The notes below the pieces were generated by a model. That model saw only the letters and a list, made by a program, of their open reading frames with translations, did not search any database and was not told the origin of the DNA. DNA of 64,000 nucleotides from Roseiflexus sp. RS-1 (GTDB lineage: Bacteria > Chloroflexota > Chloroflexia > Chloroflexales > Roseiflexaceae). Position numbers and translations under genes: made by a program. The DNA lies in assembly GCF_000016665.1 (NCBI RefSeq), contig NC_009523.1, positions 1,426,001-1,490,000 of the forward strand, in the 5' to 3' direction. Below are positions 29,944 to 39,338 of this stretch, piece after piece (position 1 is the stretch's first letter; each line of letters opens with the position of its first letter).

Positions 29944-31149
29944 CTAATCGACAATCGCCGAGACGACGCCTGCGCCGACGGTGCGTCCGCCCTCGCGGAT
30001 GGCAAAGCGCAACCCTTCTTCAATCGCCACCGGCACGATCAACTCCACCGTCATCTCAATGTTGTCGCCCGGCATCACCATCTCCACCCCTTCCGGCAGA
30101 TGGATCGCCCCGGTCACGTCCGTCGTGCGGATGTAGAACTGCGGCCGATACCCGGAGAAGAACGGCGTATGCCGTCCGCCCTCCTCCTTCTTCAGCACGT
30201 ACACGTTCGCCTTGAACTTCGCGTGCGGCTTGATCGACCCCGGCGCCGCCAGCACCTGCCCGCGCTCCACCTCGGTGCGCTCAATCCCGCGCAGCAGCAC
30301 TCCCACGTTGTCCCCGGCGATCCCTTCGTCGAGCGTCTTCTGGAACATCTCCACCCCGGTCACCACCGTCCGGCGCGGCGCCTCGTGGGTCATCCCGATA
30401 ATCTCGACCGTATCCCCCATCTTGACCTTGCCGCGCTCGATGCGCCCGGTGACCACCGTGCCGCGTCCTTTGATGCCGAACACGTCTTCGATCGGCATCA
30501 GGAACGGCTTATCGATTTCGCGCACCGGCGTCGGAATGTACTCATCGACCGCGTTCATCAGGTCGAGGATGCACTTATACTCCGGCGCGTTGATGTCGGT
30601 CGACGTGCTGGAGAGCGCCGCGAGCGCGCTGCCGCGCACAATCGGCACCTCATCGCCGGGGAAGCCGTGATTGCTGAGCAGTTCGCGCAGTTCGAGTTCG
30701 ACGAGTTCGAGCAGTTCCTCGTCGTCCATCATATCGACCTTGTTGAGGAACACGACCATCGCCGGGACCTGCACCTGACGCGCAAGCAGGACGTGCTCGC
30801 GGGTCTGCGGCATCGGACCGTCGGGGGCCGAGACGACCAGGATGGCGCCGTCCATCTGCGCGGCGCCGGTGATCATATTCTTGATATAGTCGGCGTGGCC
30901 CGGGCAGTCGACGTGGGCGTAGTGGCGCCTGGCGGTCTGATACTCGACGTGGCGAATGGCGATGGTGATGCCGCGCGCGCGCTCTTCGGGCGCATTGTCG
31001 ATCTGGTCGTAAGAGACGAACTGCGCCGCGCCCTGGAGGGCGAGGACCTTGGTAATCGCTGCGGTCAGCGTGGTTTTGCCGTGGTCGACGTGGCCGATGG
31101 TGCCGACGTTGACGTGCGGCTTGGTGCGCTCAAACTTCTGCTTTGCCAT
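29944..31149 (-). CDS. tuf: Elongation factor Tu
   Basis: The 401-residue GTPase has P-loop [14 protein letters not shown], switch I ending in [26 protein letters not shown] and NKVDMMDD, plus beta-barrel domains 2 and 3. It delivers aminoacyl-tRNA to the ribosome. Codon choice is visibly biased toward C-ending codons, as in highly expressed genes. It lies between fusA and rpsJ. Confidence 0.98.
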   Translation of the reverse strand: MAKQKFERTKPHVNVGTIGHVDHGKTTLTAAITKVLALQGAAQFVSYDQIDNAPEERARGITIAIRHVEYQTARRHYAHVDCPGHADYIKNMITGAAQMDGAILVVSAPDGPMPQTREHVLLARQVQVPAMVVFLNKVDMMDDEELLELVELELRELLSNHGFPGDEVPIVRGSALAALSSTSTDINAPEYKCILDLMNAVDEYIPTPVREIDKPFLMPIEDVFGIKGRGTVVTGRIERGKVKMGDTVEIIGMTHEAPRRTVVTGVEMFQKTLDEGIAGDNVGVLLRGIERTEVERGQVLAAPGSIKPHAKFKANVYVLKKEEGGRHTPFFSGYRPQFYIRTTDVTGAIHLPEGVEMVMPGDNIEMTVELIVPVAIEEGLRFAIREGGRTVGAGVVSAIVD

Positions 31150-31203
31150 TGCTGTTTGCTGCTCCTTGCAGAGTGCTTACAAATGCCGTGCTCGTGAAAC
31201 GAA

Positions 31204-33309
31204 CTAGCCGCGCCGTTTTTCGACAATCTCTTTTGCCAGAGCCTCCGGCAGCGGCTGGTAATATGCGAATTCCATAGACGACGTTGCGCGTCCCTGCGTT
31301 GCCGAGCGCAGGTCGGTGGTATAGCCGAACATGGATGCCAGCGGAACGTATGCCCGGATGACCTGCGCGTTGCCGCGCGCCTCCATGCCTTCGACGTGAC
31401 CACGGCGCGAGTTGATGTCGCCGAGAACCGTGCCGAGAAAATCTTCCGGTGTCACGATTTCGACCTTCATCACCGGTTCGAGCAGAATGGGGCGGCCCTT
31501 CCGCACGGCTTCTTTCAGCCCCATCGAGGCAGCGATCTTGAATGCCATTTCCGACGAGTCGACCTCGTGGTACGAACCGTCGTAGAGCGTGACTTTCAGA
31601 TCGACCACCGGATACCCGGCGATGACGCCGCTTGCCATGGCTTCTTTGACGCCAGCTTCGACCGCCGGGATGTATTCGCGCGGAATAACGCCGCCAACGA
31701 TCGCATTGATGAACTCAAACCCTTTCCCGCGTTCGAGTGGCTCGACCTGCAATTTGACGTGACCATACTGACCCTTGCCGCCGGTCTGGCGCACGAACTT
31801 GCTATCCACATCCGCCGGAACCGTGATCGACTCGCGGTACGCCACCTGCGGCTTGCCCTGATTGGCTTCGACCTTGTATTCGCGGCGCATGCGGTCAACG
31901 ATCACTTCAAGATGCAGTTCACCCATACCGGCGATGATCGTCTGACCGGTTTCCTGGTCGGTAAAGACGCGGAACGTCGGGTCTTCCTCCGCCAGTTTGC
32001 TCAGCGCAACCGCCATCTTATCCTGGTCAGCCTTGGTCTTCGGCTCAATCGCCAGTTGAATGACCGGCTCGGGGAAGCGGATGCTTTCCAGGACGATCGG
32101 GTCGTTCGGATCGCAGATCGTATCGCCGGTGTAGCTCTGTTTCGGACCGACCATTGCGGCAATATCGCCAGCGTAGACTTCTTTAATCTCTTCGCGGTGG
32201 TTGGCGTGCATCTGCAACAGGCGACCGATGCGCTCACGCTGGTTGCGCGTCGAGTTGAGCACATAGGAGCCGGTTTCCAGTTTCCCGGAATAAACGCGGA
32301 AATACGCCAGCTTCCCGACGAACGGATCCGAGACGATCTTGAACACCAACCCGGTAAACGGTGCATCTTCCGATGTCGGGCGGGTGATCATTTCCACGCC
32401 ATCATCACCGGCGACCTGACCCGGGCGCGTGCCACGCACCGGTGGAATATCGACCGGCGACGGCAGGTAATGCACAATCGCGTCAAGCAGGCGTTGCACA
32501 CCTTTATTCCGCAGAGCTGCGCCGCACAGCACCGGCACCAGTTGACCCTTGATCGTCGCCTTTCGCAGGGCGCGGCGCAGTTCTTCGACGCTGAGTTCTT
32601 CCCCTTCCAGATAGAGGAGCATCAACTCATCGTCGGTTTCGGCAATCGCCTCGATCATCTCGTTGCGCAGGCGCTCAACTTCGTCGGCAATCTCCGTCGG
32701 TATCGCGTCCAACTCTTCGCGCTTCCCCTGATCGTCGACATAAAGCACTGCCTTATTCGTGATCAGGTCCACAATGCCACGGAAGCGATCTTCCGAACCG
32801 ATCGGGAACTGAATGGGCACCGGTTTCGCCCCAAGGCGCTCGCGGATCATCTCTACCGTGCGCTCAAAGTTGGCGCCGATCCGGTCCATCTTGTTCACGA
32901 AGCAGATCCGTGGCACGTGGTACTTATCCGCCTGCCGCCAGACCGTCTCCGACTGCGGCTCAACTCCGGCGACAGCATCGAAGACCACCACACCGCCGTC
33001 GAGCACGCGCAGGGAACGCTCCACCTCCGCCGTAAAATCGACGTGACCAGGCGTATCGATGATATTGATGCGATACGGAACGCCCTCGACCGTCCACTCG
33101 GCGGTGGTCGCCGCCGCAGTGATCGTAATGCCGCGTTCACGCTCCTGCTCCATCCAGTCCATCACCGCAGTGCCCTCGTGCACCTCGCCGAGCTTATACG
33201 TGCGACCGGTGTAGAACAGGATGCGCTCGGTCGTTGTCGTCTTTCCTGCATCGATGTGCGCAATAATACCAATATTACGAATGCGCTCTAATGGCACTTC
33301 ACGAGGCAT
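31204..33309 (-). CDS. fusA: Elongation factor G
   Basis: The 701-residue translocase starts [20 protein letters not shown] with P-loop [15 protein letters not shown], switch [12 protein letters not shown], switch [11 protein letters not shown] and NKMDRIGA. The C-terminal domains include the HEGS-like and PEEYIPAVE-like [18 protein letters not shown]. It catalyses tRNA-mRNA translocation. It follows rpsG in the str group. Confidence 0.98.
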   Translation of the reverse strand: MPREVPLERIRNIGIIAHIDAGKTTTTERILFYTGRTYKLGEVHEGTAVMDWMEQERERGITITAAATTAEWTVEGVPYRINIIDTPGHVDFTAEVERSLRVLDGGVVVFDAVAGVEPQSETVWRQADKYHVPRICFVNKMDRIGANFERTVEMIRERLGAKPVPIQFPIGSEDRFRGIVDLITNKAVLYVDDQGKREELDAIPTEIADEVERLRNEMIEAIAETDDELMLLYLEGEELSVEELRRALRKATIKGQLVPVLCGAALRNKGVQRLLDAIVHYLPSPVDIPPVRGTRPGQVAGDDGVEMITRPTSEDAPFTGLVFKIVSDPFVGKLAYFRVYSGKLETGSYVLNSTRNQRERIGRLLQMHANHREEIKEVYAGDIAAMVGPKQSYTGDTICDPNDPIVLESIRFPEPVIQLAIEPKTKADQDKMAVALSKLAEEDPTFRVFTDQETGQTIIAGMGELHLEVIVDRMRREYKVEANQGKPQVAYRESITVPADVDSKFVRQTGGKGQYGHVKLQVEPLERGKGFEFINAIVGGVIPREYIPAVEAGVKEAMASGVIAGYPVVDLKVTLYDGSYHEVDSSEMAFKIAASMGLKEAVRKGRPILLEPVMKVEIVTPEDFLGTVLGDINSRRGHVEGMEARGNAQVIRAYVPLASMFGYTTDLRSATQGRATSSMEFAYYQPLPEALAKEIVEKRRG

Positions 33310-33415
33310 GAGATTCTCCCCCCTCTTCTGCGCTAGCCGTATCGTCTATCTGGTCGTCGGAGACCGTCTGGCGTACCCTGCCGTCTTGATGCAATCCGCT
33401 TACCGTTCCGTCGTC

Positions 33416-33889
33416 TCAGAAGCGTCCATAGTGCGAGAATGCGCGGTTGGCTTCCGCCATGCGCTGCACATCCTCTTTCCGTTTGATCGTCGCGCCCGTA
33501 TTGTTATAGGCATCGATCAACTCAGCAGCCAGGCGTTCGTACATCGGCTTACCAGAGCGCGCGCGCGCCGACATCAGCAACCAGCGCATGGCCAGCGACT
33601 GTCGGCGATCACTCTTGACCTCGACCGGCACCTGATAGGTGGCGCCGCCGACACGCCGCGGCTTCACCTCGATCACCGGACCGGCGTTGCGCACGGCGGT
33701 TTCGAAGATTTCCAGCGCTGGCTTCTTCAAGCGTTGCGCCGCAAGGTCGAACGCCTGATAGACGATCTTCTCGGCGATGCTCTTCTTGCCGCGCTGCATC
33801 ACCTTATTAATAAACTGCTGCACCAGCACGCTGTTGTAGCGTGGGTCGGGCGGCGGAATACGCCGTTCAATCGTGCCTCGACGGGGCAT
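33416..33889 (-). CDS. rpsG: 30S ribosomal protein S7
   Basis: The 157-residue protein [60 protein letters not shown] and the final [11 protein letters not shown] are diagnostic of S7, which nucleates the 30S head. GAGG lies upstream of the ATG. Confidence 0.97.
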   Translation of the reverse strand: MPRRGTIERRIPPPDPRYNSVLVQQFINKVMQRGKKSIAEKIVYQAFDLAAQRLKKPALEIFETAVRNAGPVIEVKPRRVGGATYQVPVEVKSDRRQSLAMRWLLMSARARSGKPMYERLAAELIDAYNNTGATIKRKEDVQRMAEANRAFSHYGRF

Positions 33890-33945
33890 AGGCTACCTCA
33901 TCTCATACGGCGCAGGCGATCCGTGATCGCACTGCGCTATGAACC

Positions 33946-34380
33946 TTACTTCTTCTTCGCCGGAACCGCGCTGGCTTTCTTCGTACCGTACTTCGAACGA
34001 CCCTGCTTCCGATTGGCGACCCCCTGCGCATCGAGTGTGCCGCGCACGATGTGGTAGCGCACGCCGGGCAGATCCTTCACGCGCCCGCCGCGGATCAGCA
34101 CCACCGAGTGTTCCTGCAAGTTGTGCCCTTCGCCCGGAATGTAGGCGGTGACTTCCATGCCGTTCGACAACCGGACGCGCGCGATCTTGCGCAGCGCCGA
34201 GTTGGGCTTTTTCGGCGTCATCGTTCGGACCTGCGTGCAAACGCCGCGTTTGAACGGCGAACCTTTGCCGCGCGTCAGTTTCCCTTTCAACACATTCAGG
34301 CTGAAACGCAAGGCAGGCGCCTTGACTTTTTTCGTGACCCGCTTCCGCGGCTTGCGCACCAACTGGTTGATTGTCGGCAT
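33946..34380 (-). CDS. rpsL: 30S ribosomal protein S12
   Basis: The 144-residue protein begins [20 protein letters not shown] and contains [20 protein letters not shown] and [17 protein letters not shown], the decoding-site loops. The streptomycin-linked Lys residues in KKPNS and RVKDLPG are wild type. Between PAL and KRGVCT it carries a longer loop than E. coli S12, as in Firmicutes. It is the first gene after the str promoter. Confidence 0.97.
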   Translation of the reverse strand: MPTINQLVRKPRKRVTKKVKAPALRFSLNVLKGKLTRGKGSPFKRGVCTQVRTMTPKKPNSALRKIARVRLSNGMEVTAYIPGEGHNLQEHSVVLIRGGRVKDLPGVRYHIVRGTLDAQGVANRKQGRSKYGTKKASAVPAKKK

Positions 34381-34404
34381 GCTGCTTCCATCCTCCATCG
34401 TGCG

Positions 34405-34420
34405 CGACGCACGTGCGTCG
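34405..34420. promoter_or_regulatory. 16-bp perfect palindrome in the rpsL leader
   Basis: CGACGCACGTGCGTCG is a perfect palindrome about 25 bases before the rpsL start, inside the transcribed leader. It could fold as a hairpin near the ribosome-binding site or act as a DNA operator. Function is unknown. Confidence 0.4.
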
Positions 34421-34550
34421 GCTACGGCTGATCAGTCGCTATGCAAAAAAATAACCTCGCCCGTCACTGGTCGCAGCAAGGGCTACGCCTTAGATCGGGG
34501 CCAAACGCAGACAATAAAATACCTGTGCGTTTTCCGCACAGCGGTAGGGA

Positions 34551-34579
34551 AGTATACCATAGCGACGTTCGCCTGTCAA
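34551..34579 (-). promoter_or_regulatory. Near-consensus promoter of the str/S10/spc block
   Basis: On the minus strand TTGACA (34579-34574), a 17-base spacer and TATACT (34556-34551) with an extended TGG just before the -10 form a very strong sigma-70-type promoter. Transcription would give a leader of about 160 bases before rpsL. Confidence 0.85.
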
Positions 34580-34604
34580 ACTTTTTTATGCGATAATGGC
34601 AGTC

Positions 34605-34613
34605 TGGTATACT
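34605..34613 (+). promoter_or_regulatory. Extended -10 promoter for the flavoprotein gene
   Basis: TGGTATACT at 34605-34613 matches an extended -10 element on the plus strand, with only a weak T-rich -35 region. It lies about 75 bases before the flavoprotein ATG and back to back with the str promoter. Confidence 0.5.
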
Positions 34614-34685
34614 ATTCAGGAAGCGCAACGACGATCGCGATCCGGCGGATGCGCGCATCGTCCGGGTGACAGAGAGGAAACGACC

Positions 34686-35600
34686 ATGCGCGAACTCATC
34701 ATCATCGGCGGCGGCGCCGCAGCGCTTTCAGCCGGGATGTACGCCCTGGGAAAGCAACTCGATTTTTTGATGATCTACGAGTCGTTGGGCGGCAAGGCTG
34801 GATGGCGGCAGAATATCATCGGTCAGGAGGAAGTCGAGTATCTGGCGGGCGAAGAAGCGGTGCGGATCTTCGAGCGCAAAATTGCCATGCAGACCGATCG
34901 CACCATCCGCGATACGGTGCTGGCGGTGCAGCGCGCGGGAACAGGATTTCGTGTGGAAACCCGCACCCATGGCGCATTTGAGGCAATGGCGGTGATTGTG
35001 GCAACCGGTGCGACGCCGGTGCGTCTCAAGGCGCCGGGCGCGCAGGAGTTGCTGGGGCAGGGGTTGGGCTACTCGGTGACGACCCACGCCCATCTGCTGG
35101 CAGGGAAGACGGCGGCGGTCATCGGATCAACGCATCGGGCGCTGCGCGGGGTAGCGGAACTGGCGCGCACCGCCGGGAAGGTCTACCTGATCATTCCTGA
35201 TCCGAATGCCGCTTCGTTGCCGATGGTCCACGCGGTCAGTCAGCGCCCGAATGTCGAAATCCTGGCGGGATACACGGTTGATGAAGTCGCAGGACCGATG
35301 AATGTCGAAGAGATCGTCGTTTCGCGCGATGGTCAACAGCGACGGATCGCGGTCGATGCGGCATTCGCCGATCTGGGGCTGCATCCGTGCAGTGAGTGCG
35401 TCCAGCATCTCGTGCGCACCGACCAGGATGGCTTTATCTGGGTCGATGAGCGGATGGCGACCACTGTTCCGGGCATCTTTGCCGCAGGCGATGTGACGAC
35501 ATCGTTTGGCGAGCAGGTGCTGATCGCTATTGGCGACGGGGCGCGGGCGGCGCTCAGCGCATACGACTATCTGCTGATGCGCGCACCGGTTGTGCGGTGA
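34686..35600 (+). CDS. Thioredoxin-reductase-like FAD/NAD(P) oxidoreductase lacking the CxxC
   Basis: The 304-residue protein begins MRELIIIGGGAAALSAGMYA, a Rossmann FAD site. It has VIVATGATPVRLKAPG, a second nucleotide-binding region around KTAAVIGSTHRALRGVAELA and the terminal FAD motif VPGIFAAGDVTTSFGEQVLI. Length and order match thioredoxin reductase-like proteins. The position where TrxB has its redox CxxC (after the ATGATP segment) reads YSVTTHAHLLAGK, without cysteines; the only CxxC-like pair is CSEC near residue 238. It may therefore be a ferredoxin/flavodoxin-NADP reductase-like or other flavoprotein. GAGG lies eight bases before the ATG. Confidence 0.8.
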   Translation: MRELIIIGGGAAALSAGMYALGKQLDFLMIYESLGGKAGWRQNIIGQEEVEYLAGEEAVRIFERKIAMQTDRTIRDTVLAVQRAGTGFRVETRTHGAFEAMAVIVATGATPVRLKAPGAQELLGQGLGYSVTTHAHLLAGKTAAVIGSTHRALRGVAELARTAGKVYLIIPDPNAASLPMVHAVSQRPNVEILAGYTVDEVAGPMNVEEIVVSRDGQQRRIAVDAAFADLGLHPCSECVQHLVRTDQDGFIWVDERMATTVPGIFAAGDVTTSFGEQVLIAIGDGARAALSAYDYLLMRAPVVR

Positions 35601-35746
35601 TACAGCGCGCAACCTGGTGCGGCAGTGGTTCGTCATATCGGTTGGAGACGCGGGGGGCGATAGTCCTTCCTGTGTGTCAGGACTGGGGGCGCTGCCAGAA
35701 CATGGGCGCCCCGGTCAGTTTCGGTGAGTTGTGTAAGGAGGGGAGT

Positions 35747-36226
35747 ATGAGCGAGCAAACACCCGCCGCCGGTCAACCCGAGCCGCAGAAGGAAACACCC
35801 GATCTGGCGACCGAACTGCGCGAGATGGGGCAGCAGATTGAAGCGCTGTTCCGCGCATTTATCGAGAGTGAGCGCGCAAAGCAGATGCAGGCGACGGTCG
35901 CAAAGAGCGTCCAGAATGTTGCGGCTGTGATGCGTGAGACGGTGGAGAAACTCCAGAGCGATCCGCGGGTTCAGCAGGTGGAAGATCGCGGGCGTCAGGC
36001 GCTCGAACGGGCGCGCGAGAGCCAGGTGTTCCACGATGTCCAGGAGACGCTGGTGAACGGTCTGGAGCAGATCAACGCGCAGTTGCACAAACTGGTCGAG
36101 AAACTCGAAGCCGAGCGCGCCGCCGCCGGAACGCAGTCTGCTCAGGAGGGCGAAGTCAACCCGCCGGTTGAGCATGTTCCGCTTGAAGCGCCAGCGACCG
36201 GTGAGACGAAAAAACTGGAGGAGTAG
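35747..36226 (+). CDS. Hypothetical coiled-coil protein
   Basis: The 159-residue product has a strong AAGGAGG site five bases before the ATG. It is highly charged and predicted helical: residues about 25-125 (ELREMGQQIEALFRAFIESE, then VAAVMRETVEKLQSDPRVQQ) have heptad-like spacing, and the N- and C-terminal ends are Pro/Glu-rich. No signal, membrane helix or enzyme motif is visible. It may associate with the nucleoid, envelope or another helical partner, but nothing here decides that. The flavoprotein gene is upstream on the same strand. Confidence 0.7.
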   Translation: MSEQTPAAGQPEPQKETPDLATELREMGQQIEALFRAFIESERAKQMQATVAKSVQNVAAVMRETVEKLQSDPRVQQVEDRGRQALERARESQVFHDVQETLVNGLEQINAQLHKLVEKLEAERAAAGTQSAQEGEVNPPVEHVPLEAPATGETKKLEE

Positions 36227-36257
36227 CACGTCGGGTGTGATGACGCGACCGGGCGTT

Positions 36258-36490
36258 ATGGAGATTGAGAATTTAATCCGGTATGCGCCTCGTGCCGTCG
36301 GGCTCATGGAGATTGAAAATTAAATCCGCTATCCCGCGCTAGCCGTGGGGCTGAAGCCCTCGGCTAGCCAAGGCGAAGCCCGCCTGCGCGGGCTATACCG
36401 GATTATTTCTTCAAAGACCATAAGCCCTCGGCTAGCCAAGGCGAAGCCCGCCTGCGCGGGCTATGGCGGATTATTTACTCAAAGACCATA
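36258..36490. repeat. Dispersed palindromic repeat, copy A
   Basis: This is a compound repeat with short lead-in units (GGAGATTGA followed by ATCCGGTATGCGCC-like text), one hairpin at 36340-36366 (arms TAGCCG/CGGCTA and GGGCT/AGCCC) and two copies of a module with hairpin AGCCCGC-CTGC-GCGGGCT (first at 36377-36394) ending CAAAGACCAT. Closely similar copies occur at 41419-41639 and 57713-58025. The spurious frames it contains are not genes. Confidence 0.85.
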
Positions 36491-36525
36491 ACGCCCCGCG
36501 TCATTGCACTACTTTCGGCTATCAG

Positions 36526-36554
36526 TTGCCGGTCAGGTCGAATGCTGGTATAAT
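36526..36554 (+). promoter_or_regulatory. Promoter of tRNA-Glu
   Basis: TTGCCG (36526-36531), a 17-base spacer and TATAAT (36549-36554) with TGG before the -10 precede the tRNA by 12 bases, an ideal spacing for transcription to start close to the mature 5' end. Confidence 0.75.
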
Positions 36555-36566
36555 TCCGATAGAGCC

Positions 36567-36643
36567 GCCCCCATAGTCTAGCGGCCCAGGACGTCACCCT
36601 TTCAAGGTGAAGATCGCGGGTTCGAATCCCGCTGGGGGTACCA
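36567..36643 (+). tRNA. tRNA-Glu (anticodon UUC), CCA encoded
   Basis: The sequence folds as a cloverleaf: acceptor GCCCCCA pairs with TGGGGGT (first pair G-U), the anticodon stem TCACC/GGTGA encloses CTTTCAA with anticodon TTC, and the T arm is CGGGTTCGAATCCCG. Discriminator A is followed by encoded CCA. Confidence 0.96.
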
Positions 36644-36653
36644 GGATCACATG

Positions 36654-36713
36654 CCCGACGGTGATCTCCCGTCGGGTGTGTGGCTTTTCAGGGCGCGTGA
36701 GCGCCCTGTTTGC
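36654..36713 (+). terminator. Two successive hairpins after tRNA-Glu
   Basis: CCCGACGG (36654-36661) pairs with CCGTCGGG (36669-36676), followed by a short TTTT; then AGGGCGC (36690-36696) pairs with GCGCCCT (36701-36707), followed by a T-rich stretch. They should terminate the tRNA transcript. Confidence 0.65.
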
Positions 36714-36809
36714 TTTTCAGGCGCTGCGCAGTGGAAACCTGGGCGATGCTCCATCGTATACAATTGATAAAGCAGTGTGCGTATTTTACAGCAGATCAGG
36801 AGAACTGAC

Positions 36810-38084
36810 ATGCGACCGCCGCCTTTGGAGGCGTTCGATCACTTCACCCGTGTGTATGACTGTGTGGATGCGTCGTTCGAGGAAATGCGCAAAACCGCGA
36901 GTGAAAGACTTCGTCGTCCGGGTACGTCGATCAGATGGCATTTCGTGCTGGCCAATCTGGTTGTTTTTGTTTCCTGGTTTTTTGATCCCGGTCCGCGTAC
37001 CATGGTGGCATTGGTGGATATCTTACGCAGATCAGGTGTCTATATAGACGGTATGTATATGTTCCTGCTCTTGTTTGGTTTTGCAGGTTGGTGTGTTTTG
37101 GTTGCGATTATTGGTAATTTTGTTTATCGGTGCAAAGATCGTTTTCCTTTTATATTGCTAATTCATAGTGTATTTTTCCTTCCCATTTTATCATTTCTTT
37201 CATTGATATCCGGGGGAGATTTTCAATCTGCATCGATAATGTATTTATTCTGGTCTTTTACCTCCCTCGCATTCTGGTTGCTTATCCTCGGTCTCTTGTT
37301 TATCATATCTGGAGGCTTTCCTCTTTTTATTTATATGATCCTTTCATCGATTAGTCGCGGCAAGGAAGACGATCTCATTCCCAGTTACATCCATTTTGTG
37401 CGCCGTGCCGCTGAGAAAGTGAAGGATGATCCGAAAATGCCCGCTCCTGGATCGGATGAATGGCATCAGATCGAAGCGATTGCGCGCTGGAAATTTGATG
37501 GAATCAATGGGCGGGTGCAGACTTTTTCGTTTGGTATTGCATCCGTGGCGCTGTTCGGCATTCTTGCGCTGGTCTTCACCCAGGATGACGTTAAGAGGGC
37601 GCTAGTGTGGCTTTGGGAAGAGTGGACGCGGTTGTTGGGAACCGGGTCGAGTGGTAATGGCGGCGCTCTGTTGCCGGTAATAGCAGTGGGAATCATCATT
37701 CTGCCAGCCGTGATCTATTTTGCCCGCACCTATGCCGAACTGCGTCGTCTGGAGGCGTTGGGTATCATCTGTGCGCTGGCAGCCGGCGGTTCTGCGCAGC
37801 AGCACGCGGGACGGTCGGACGCTGCGCAGCCCACCGTAGATGGGCACAACGATACCGTTGCGACGCCATCATCGCCTGCTGTCTCTGGGGACGGGTCGTC
37901 TGACGTACCTGCACTATCCGGCGATCTCCACTCTGATACGCTTTCTGAACCAAACGCGCCTGCTGTCTCTGGGGGCGGGTCGTCTGAGACCGATCTGTCT
38001 GCCGGGGTTTCGGCGCCATCCGCTGCCCCGACTCCGCCCGATGTACTGGGCGATCCGTCCAACTCTGCCAATCCTCGCTGTTGA
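36810..38084 (+). CDS. Hypothetical multi-spanning membrane protein with Ser/Pro-rich tail
   Basis: The 424-residue protein has several hydrophobic segments: about residues 42-56, 80-104, 113-132, 143-178 and, after a soluble region of about 70 residues, two more near 236-255 and 288-307. The C-terminal 90 residues are Ser/Pro/Asp-rich with an imperfect repeat (PAVSGDGSSD / PAVSGGGSSE). AGGAG lies seven bases before the ATG. The DNA from about 37080 to 37340 is much richer in A and T than its neighbours, with codons ending in T/A, a sign of transfer. It lies right behind a tRNA gene. No family is recognised. Confidence 0.72.
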   Translation: MRPPPLEAFDHFTRVYDCVDASFEEMRKTASERLRRPGTSIRWHFVLANLVVFVSWFFDPGPRTMVALVDILRRSGVYIDGMYMFLLLFGFAGWCVLVAIIGNFVYRCKDRFPFILLIHSVFFLPILSFLSLISGGDFQSASIMYLFWSFTSLAFWLLILGLLFIISGGFPLFIYMILSSISRGKEDDLIPSYIHFVRRAAEKVKDDPKMPAPGSDEWHQIEAIARWKFDGINGRVQTFSFGIASVALFGILALVFTQDDVKRALVWLWEEWTRLLGTGSSGNGGALLPVIAVGIIILPAVIYFARTYAELRRLEALGIICALAAGGSAQQHAGRSDAAQPTVDGHNDTVATPSSPAVSGDGSSDVPALSGDLHSDTLSEPNAPAVSGGGSSETDLSAGVSAPSAAPTPPDVLGDPSNSANPRC

Positions 38085-38129
38085 GCATGTCGTGTGGCCG
38101 TAGCGTCGGGCGTCAACGTGACAGGAGTG

Positions 38130-38354
38130 ATGGTGCGCTGGCGTGATGTGCTGGCGGAGGAATTGTGTGCTTATGTGTGGATCGAGGCGGCATGCGCTGG
38201 AGTGGATGCCACCACGCTAGCGCCCCAAGAACGCTTGCTGCGCCTGCGCCATCCCGAAGCTGTCTCGCTCTGGCTGGGTCGCTGGAAAGCCGAGGGCATC
38301 AAGAGCCTGCCCATCCGGGACAGACGCAGGCGCACGTCTACGTTTTCCTCCTGA
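38130..38354 (+). pseudogene. Possible remnant of an IS630-type transposase N-terminus
   Basis: A short frame of 74 residues ends RLLRLRHPEAVSLWLGRWKA followed by EGIKSLPIRDRRRR, which resembles the helix-turn-helix and linker of IS630-family transposases (WLxRWxxEGxxxLxxRxRxxR). No catalytic DDE part follows and the frame stops soon after. It may be a decayed fragment; it could also be a chance frame, so confidence is low. Confidence 0.25.
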
Positions 38355-38735
38355 CCACTATGACCCTTATGTGTTCACATTTCTCCTGGGAGCGAGGTCA
38401 TCTTGCCCTCGTAGATGCGACGAAATGTGCATTTTCCCTCCGTAAGCATCACAATAAGTCCAGTCGTCCAATGATGCGTAGAAAGGCGCCTATCGTTGTT
38501 TGAAACATACCTGCTGCCCGACTGTTTGCCTCCAGGAAAAACTCCGGATTTTTTATCCGCTTTTTGTTTCAGGGAGCGCCATTCTCTCGTTATCGTCGTC
38601 TCCCGGCATTGACGACAAAGAACGCTATCTGATCCAGGAAGGGCACGAGCAGCACCACCGGCGCCCATACCGCGCGCCGTGTCCGACGGCGTGCGGCGAC
38701 GGATCGTAACGAAGGCTACCGCCACACCTGGACGC
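38355..38735. other. Intergenic stretch without a supportable gene
   Basis: No frame here has a ribosome-binding site together with protein-like composition. A segment around 38525-38575 (GGAAAAAC, then a T-rich TATCCG block) resembles 40045-40085, suggesting an old duplication of a noncoding element. Confidence 0.4.
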
Positions 38736-39290
38736 TCACTGACGACGACGGTGAGATCGGCTATGATAGGTGTAGGCATCACGGACCGACACCGCCGAAA
38801 CAAGCCATCGGCGCAGCCACGCCCACCAGCGCGCCCTGCATGGTTGCCGCGCTGGTATCACATCGGGATCCAGCAACGGTTGAACATGCCGGGCGCACCC
38901 GTCTGCATCATAGAATGTGACCAGGGCGAAGGTAAACAGTGGTGTCAGGGCACAGAACAACCCCTCGGAGACCAGCGCTTCGATTGCTTCGATCGGATGG
39001 CTGGCATTCGTCGTGATCCGCACAGTACTGACTGCTGGGGGCAGCATTCCATAGATCACCCGGCGTCCTCCAATGTCAGCCGTTGCGATCATGAGCGGCC
39101 CTCCTCCAGCGACCGTCACCCCTCCATGCGCATGCGTCTGAATAGACCAGAGATTGCTGTCAATAGAGCGCCGATGGAGCGAAAACACCCACTCATCGAC
39201 TGCAACTGTTAGAACAGCATCGCTGAGTTGATAGCGCTGGCACATTCTTGCGCGATTGAGCATATGAATATCAGGATTCTGATTGACCAT
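38736..39290 (-). CDS. Hypothetical protein
   Basis: The 184-residue frame has protein-like composition in its first two thirds, including AVLTVAVDEWVFSLHRRSID and GGGPLMIATADIGGRRVIYG, and ends in an Arg-rich stretch. No clear ribosome-binding site precedes any of the three candidate ATGs (39290, 39263, 39245), so the start is uncertain. It lies 48 bases after the secreted-protein gene and may be translated from the same mRNA. No known domain is recognised. It could be partly decayed. Confidence 0.45.
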   Translation of the reverse strand: MVNQNPDIHMLNRARMCQRYQLSDAVLTVAVDEWVFSLHRRSIDSNLWSIQTHAHGGVTVAGGGPLMIATADIGGRRVIYGMLPPAVSTVRITTNASHPIEAIEALVSEGLFCALTPLFTFALVTFYDADGCARHVQPLLDPDVIPARQPCRARWWAWLRRWLVSAVSVRDAYTYHSRSHRRRQ

Positions 39291-39338
39291 AGGCTGCTGG
39301 ACATCAGGTTATGCTTATACACTCGCCGTCCATGAGAA

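Noticed and set aside
30100-31197. 365-residue plus-strand frame opposite tuf
   Set aside because: Antisense of tuf with extreme Arg/His content and no start signal.
31396-33291. 631-residue plus-strand frame opposite fusA
   Set aside because: Antisense shadow of a highly biased GC-rich gene, with composition rich in His, Arg and Asp as expected from complement codons.
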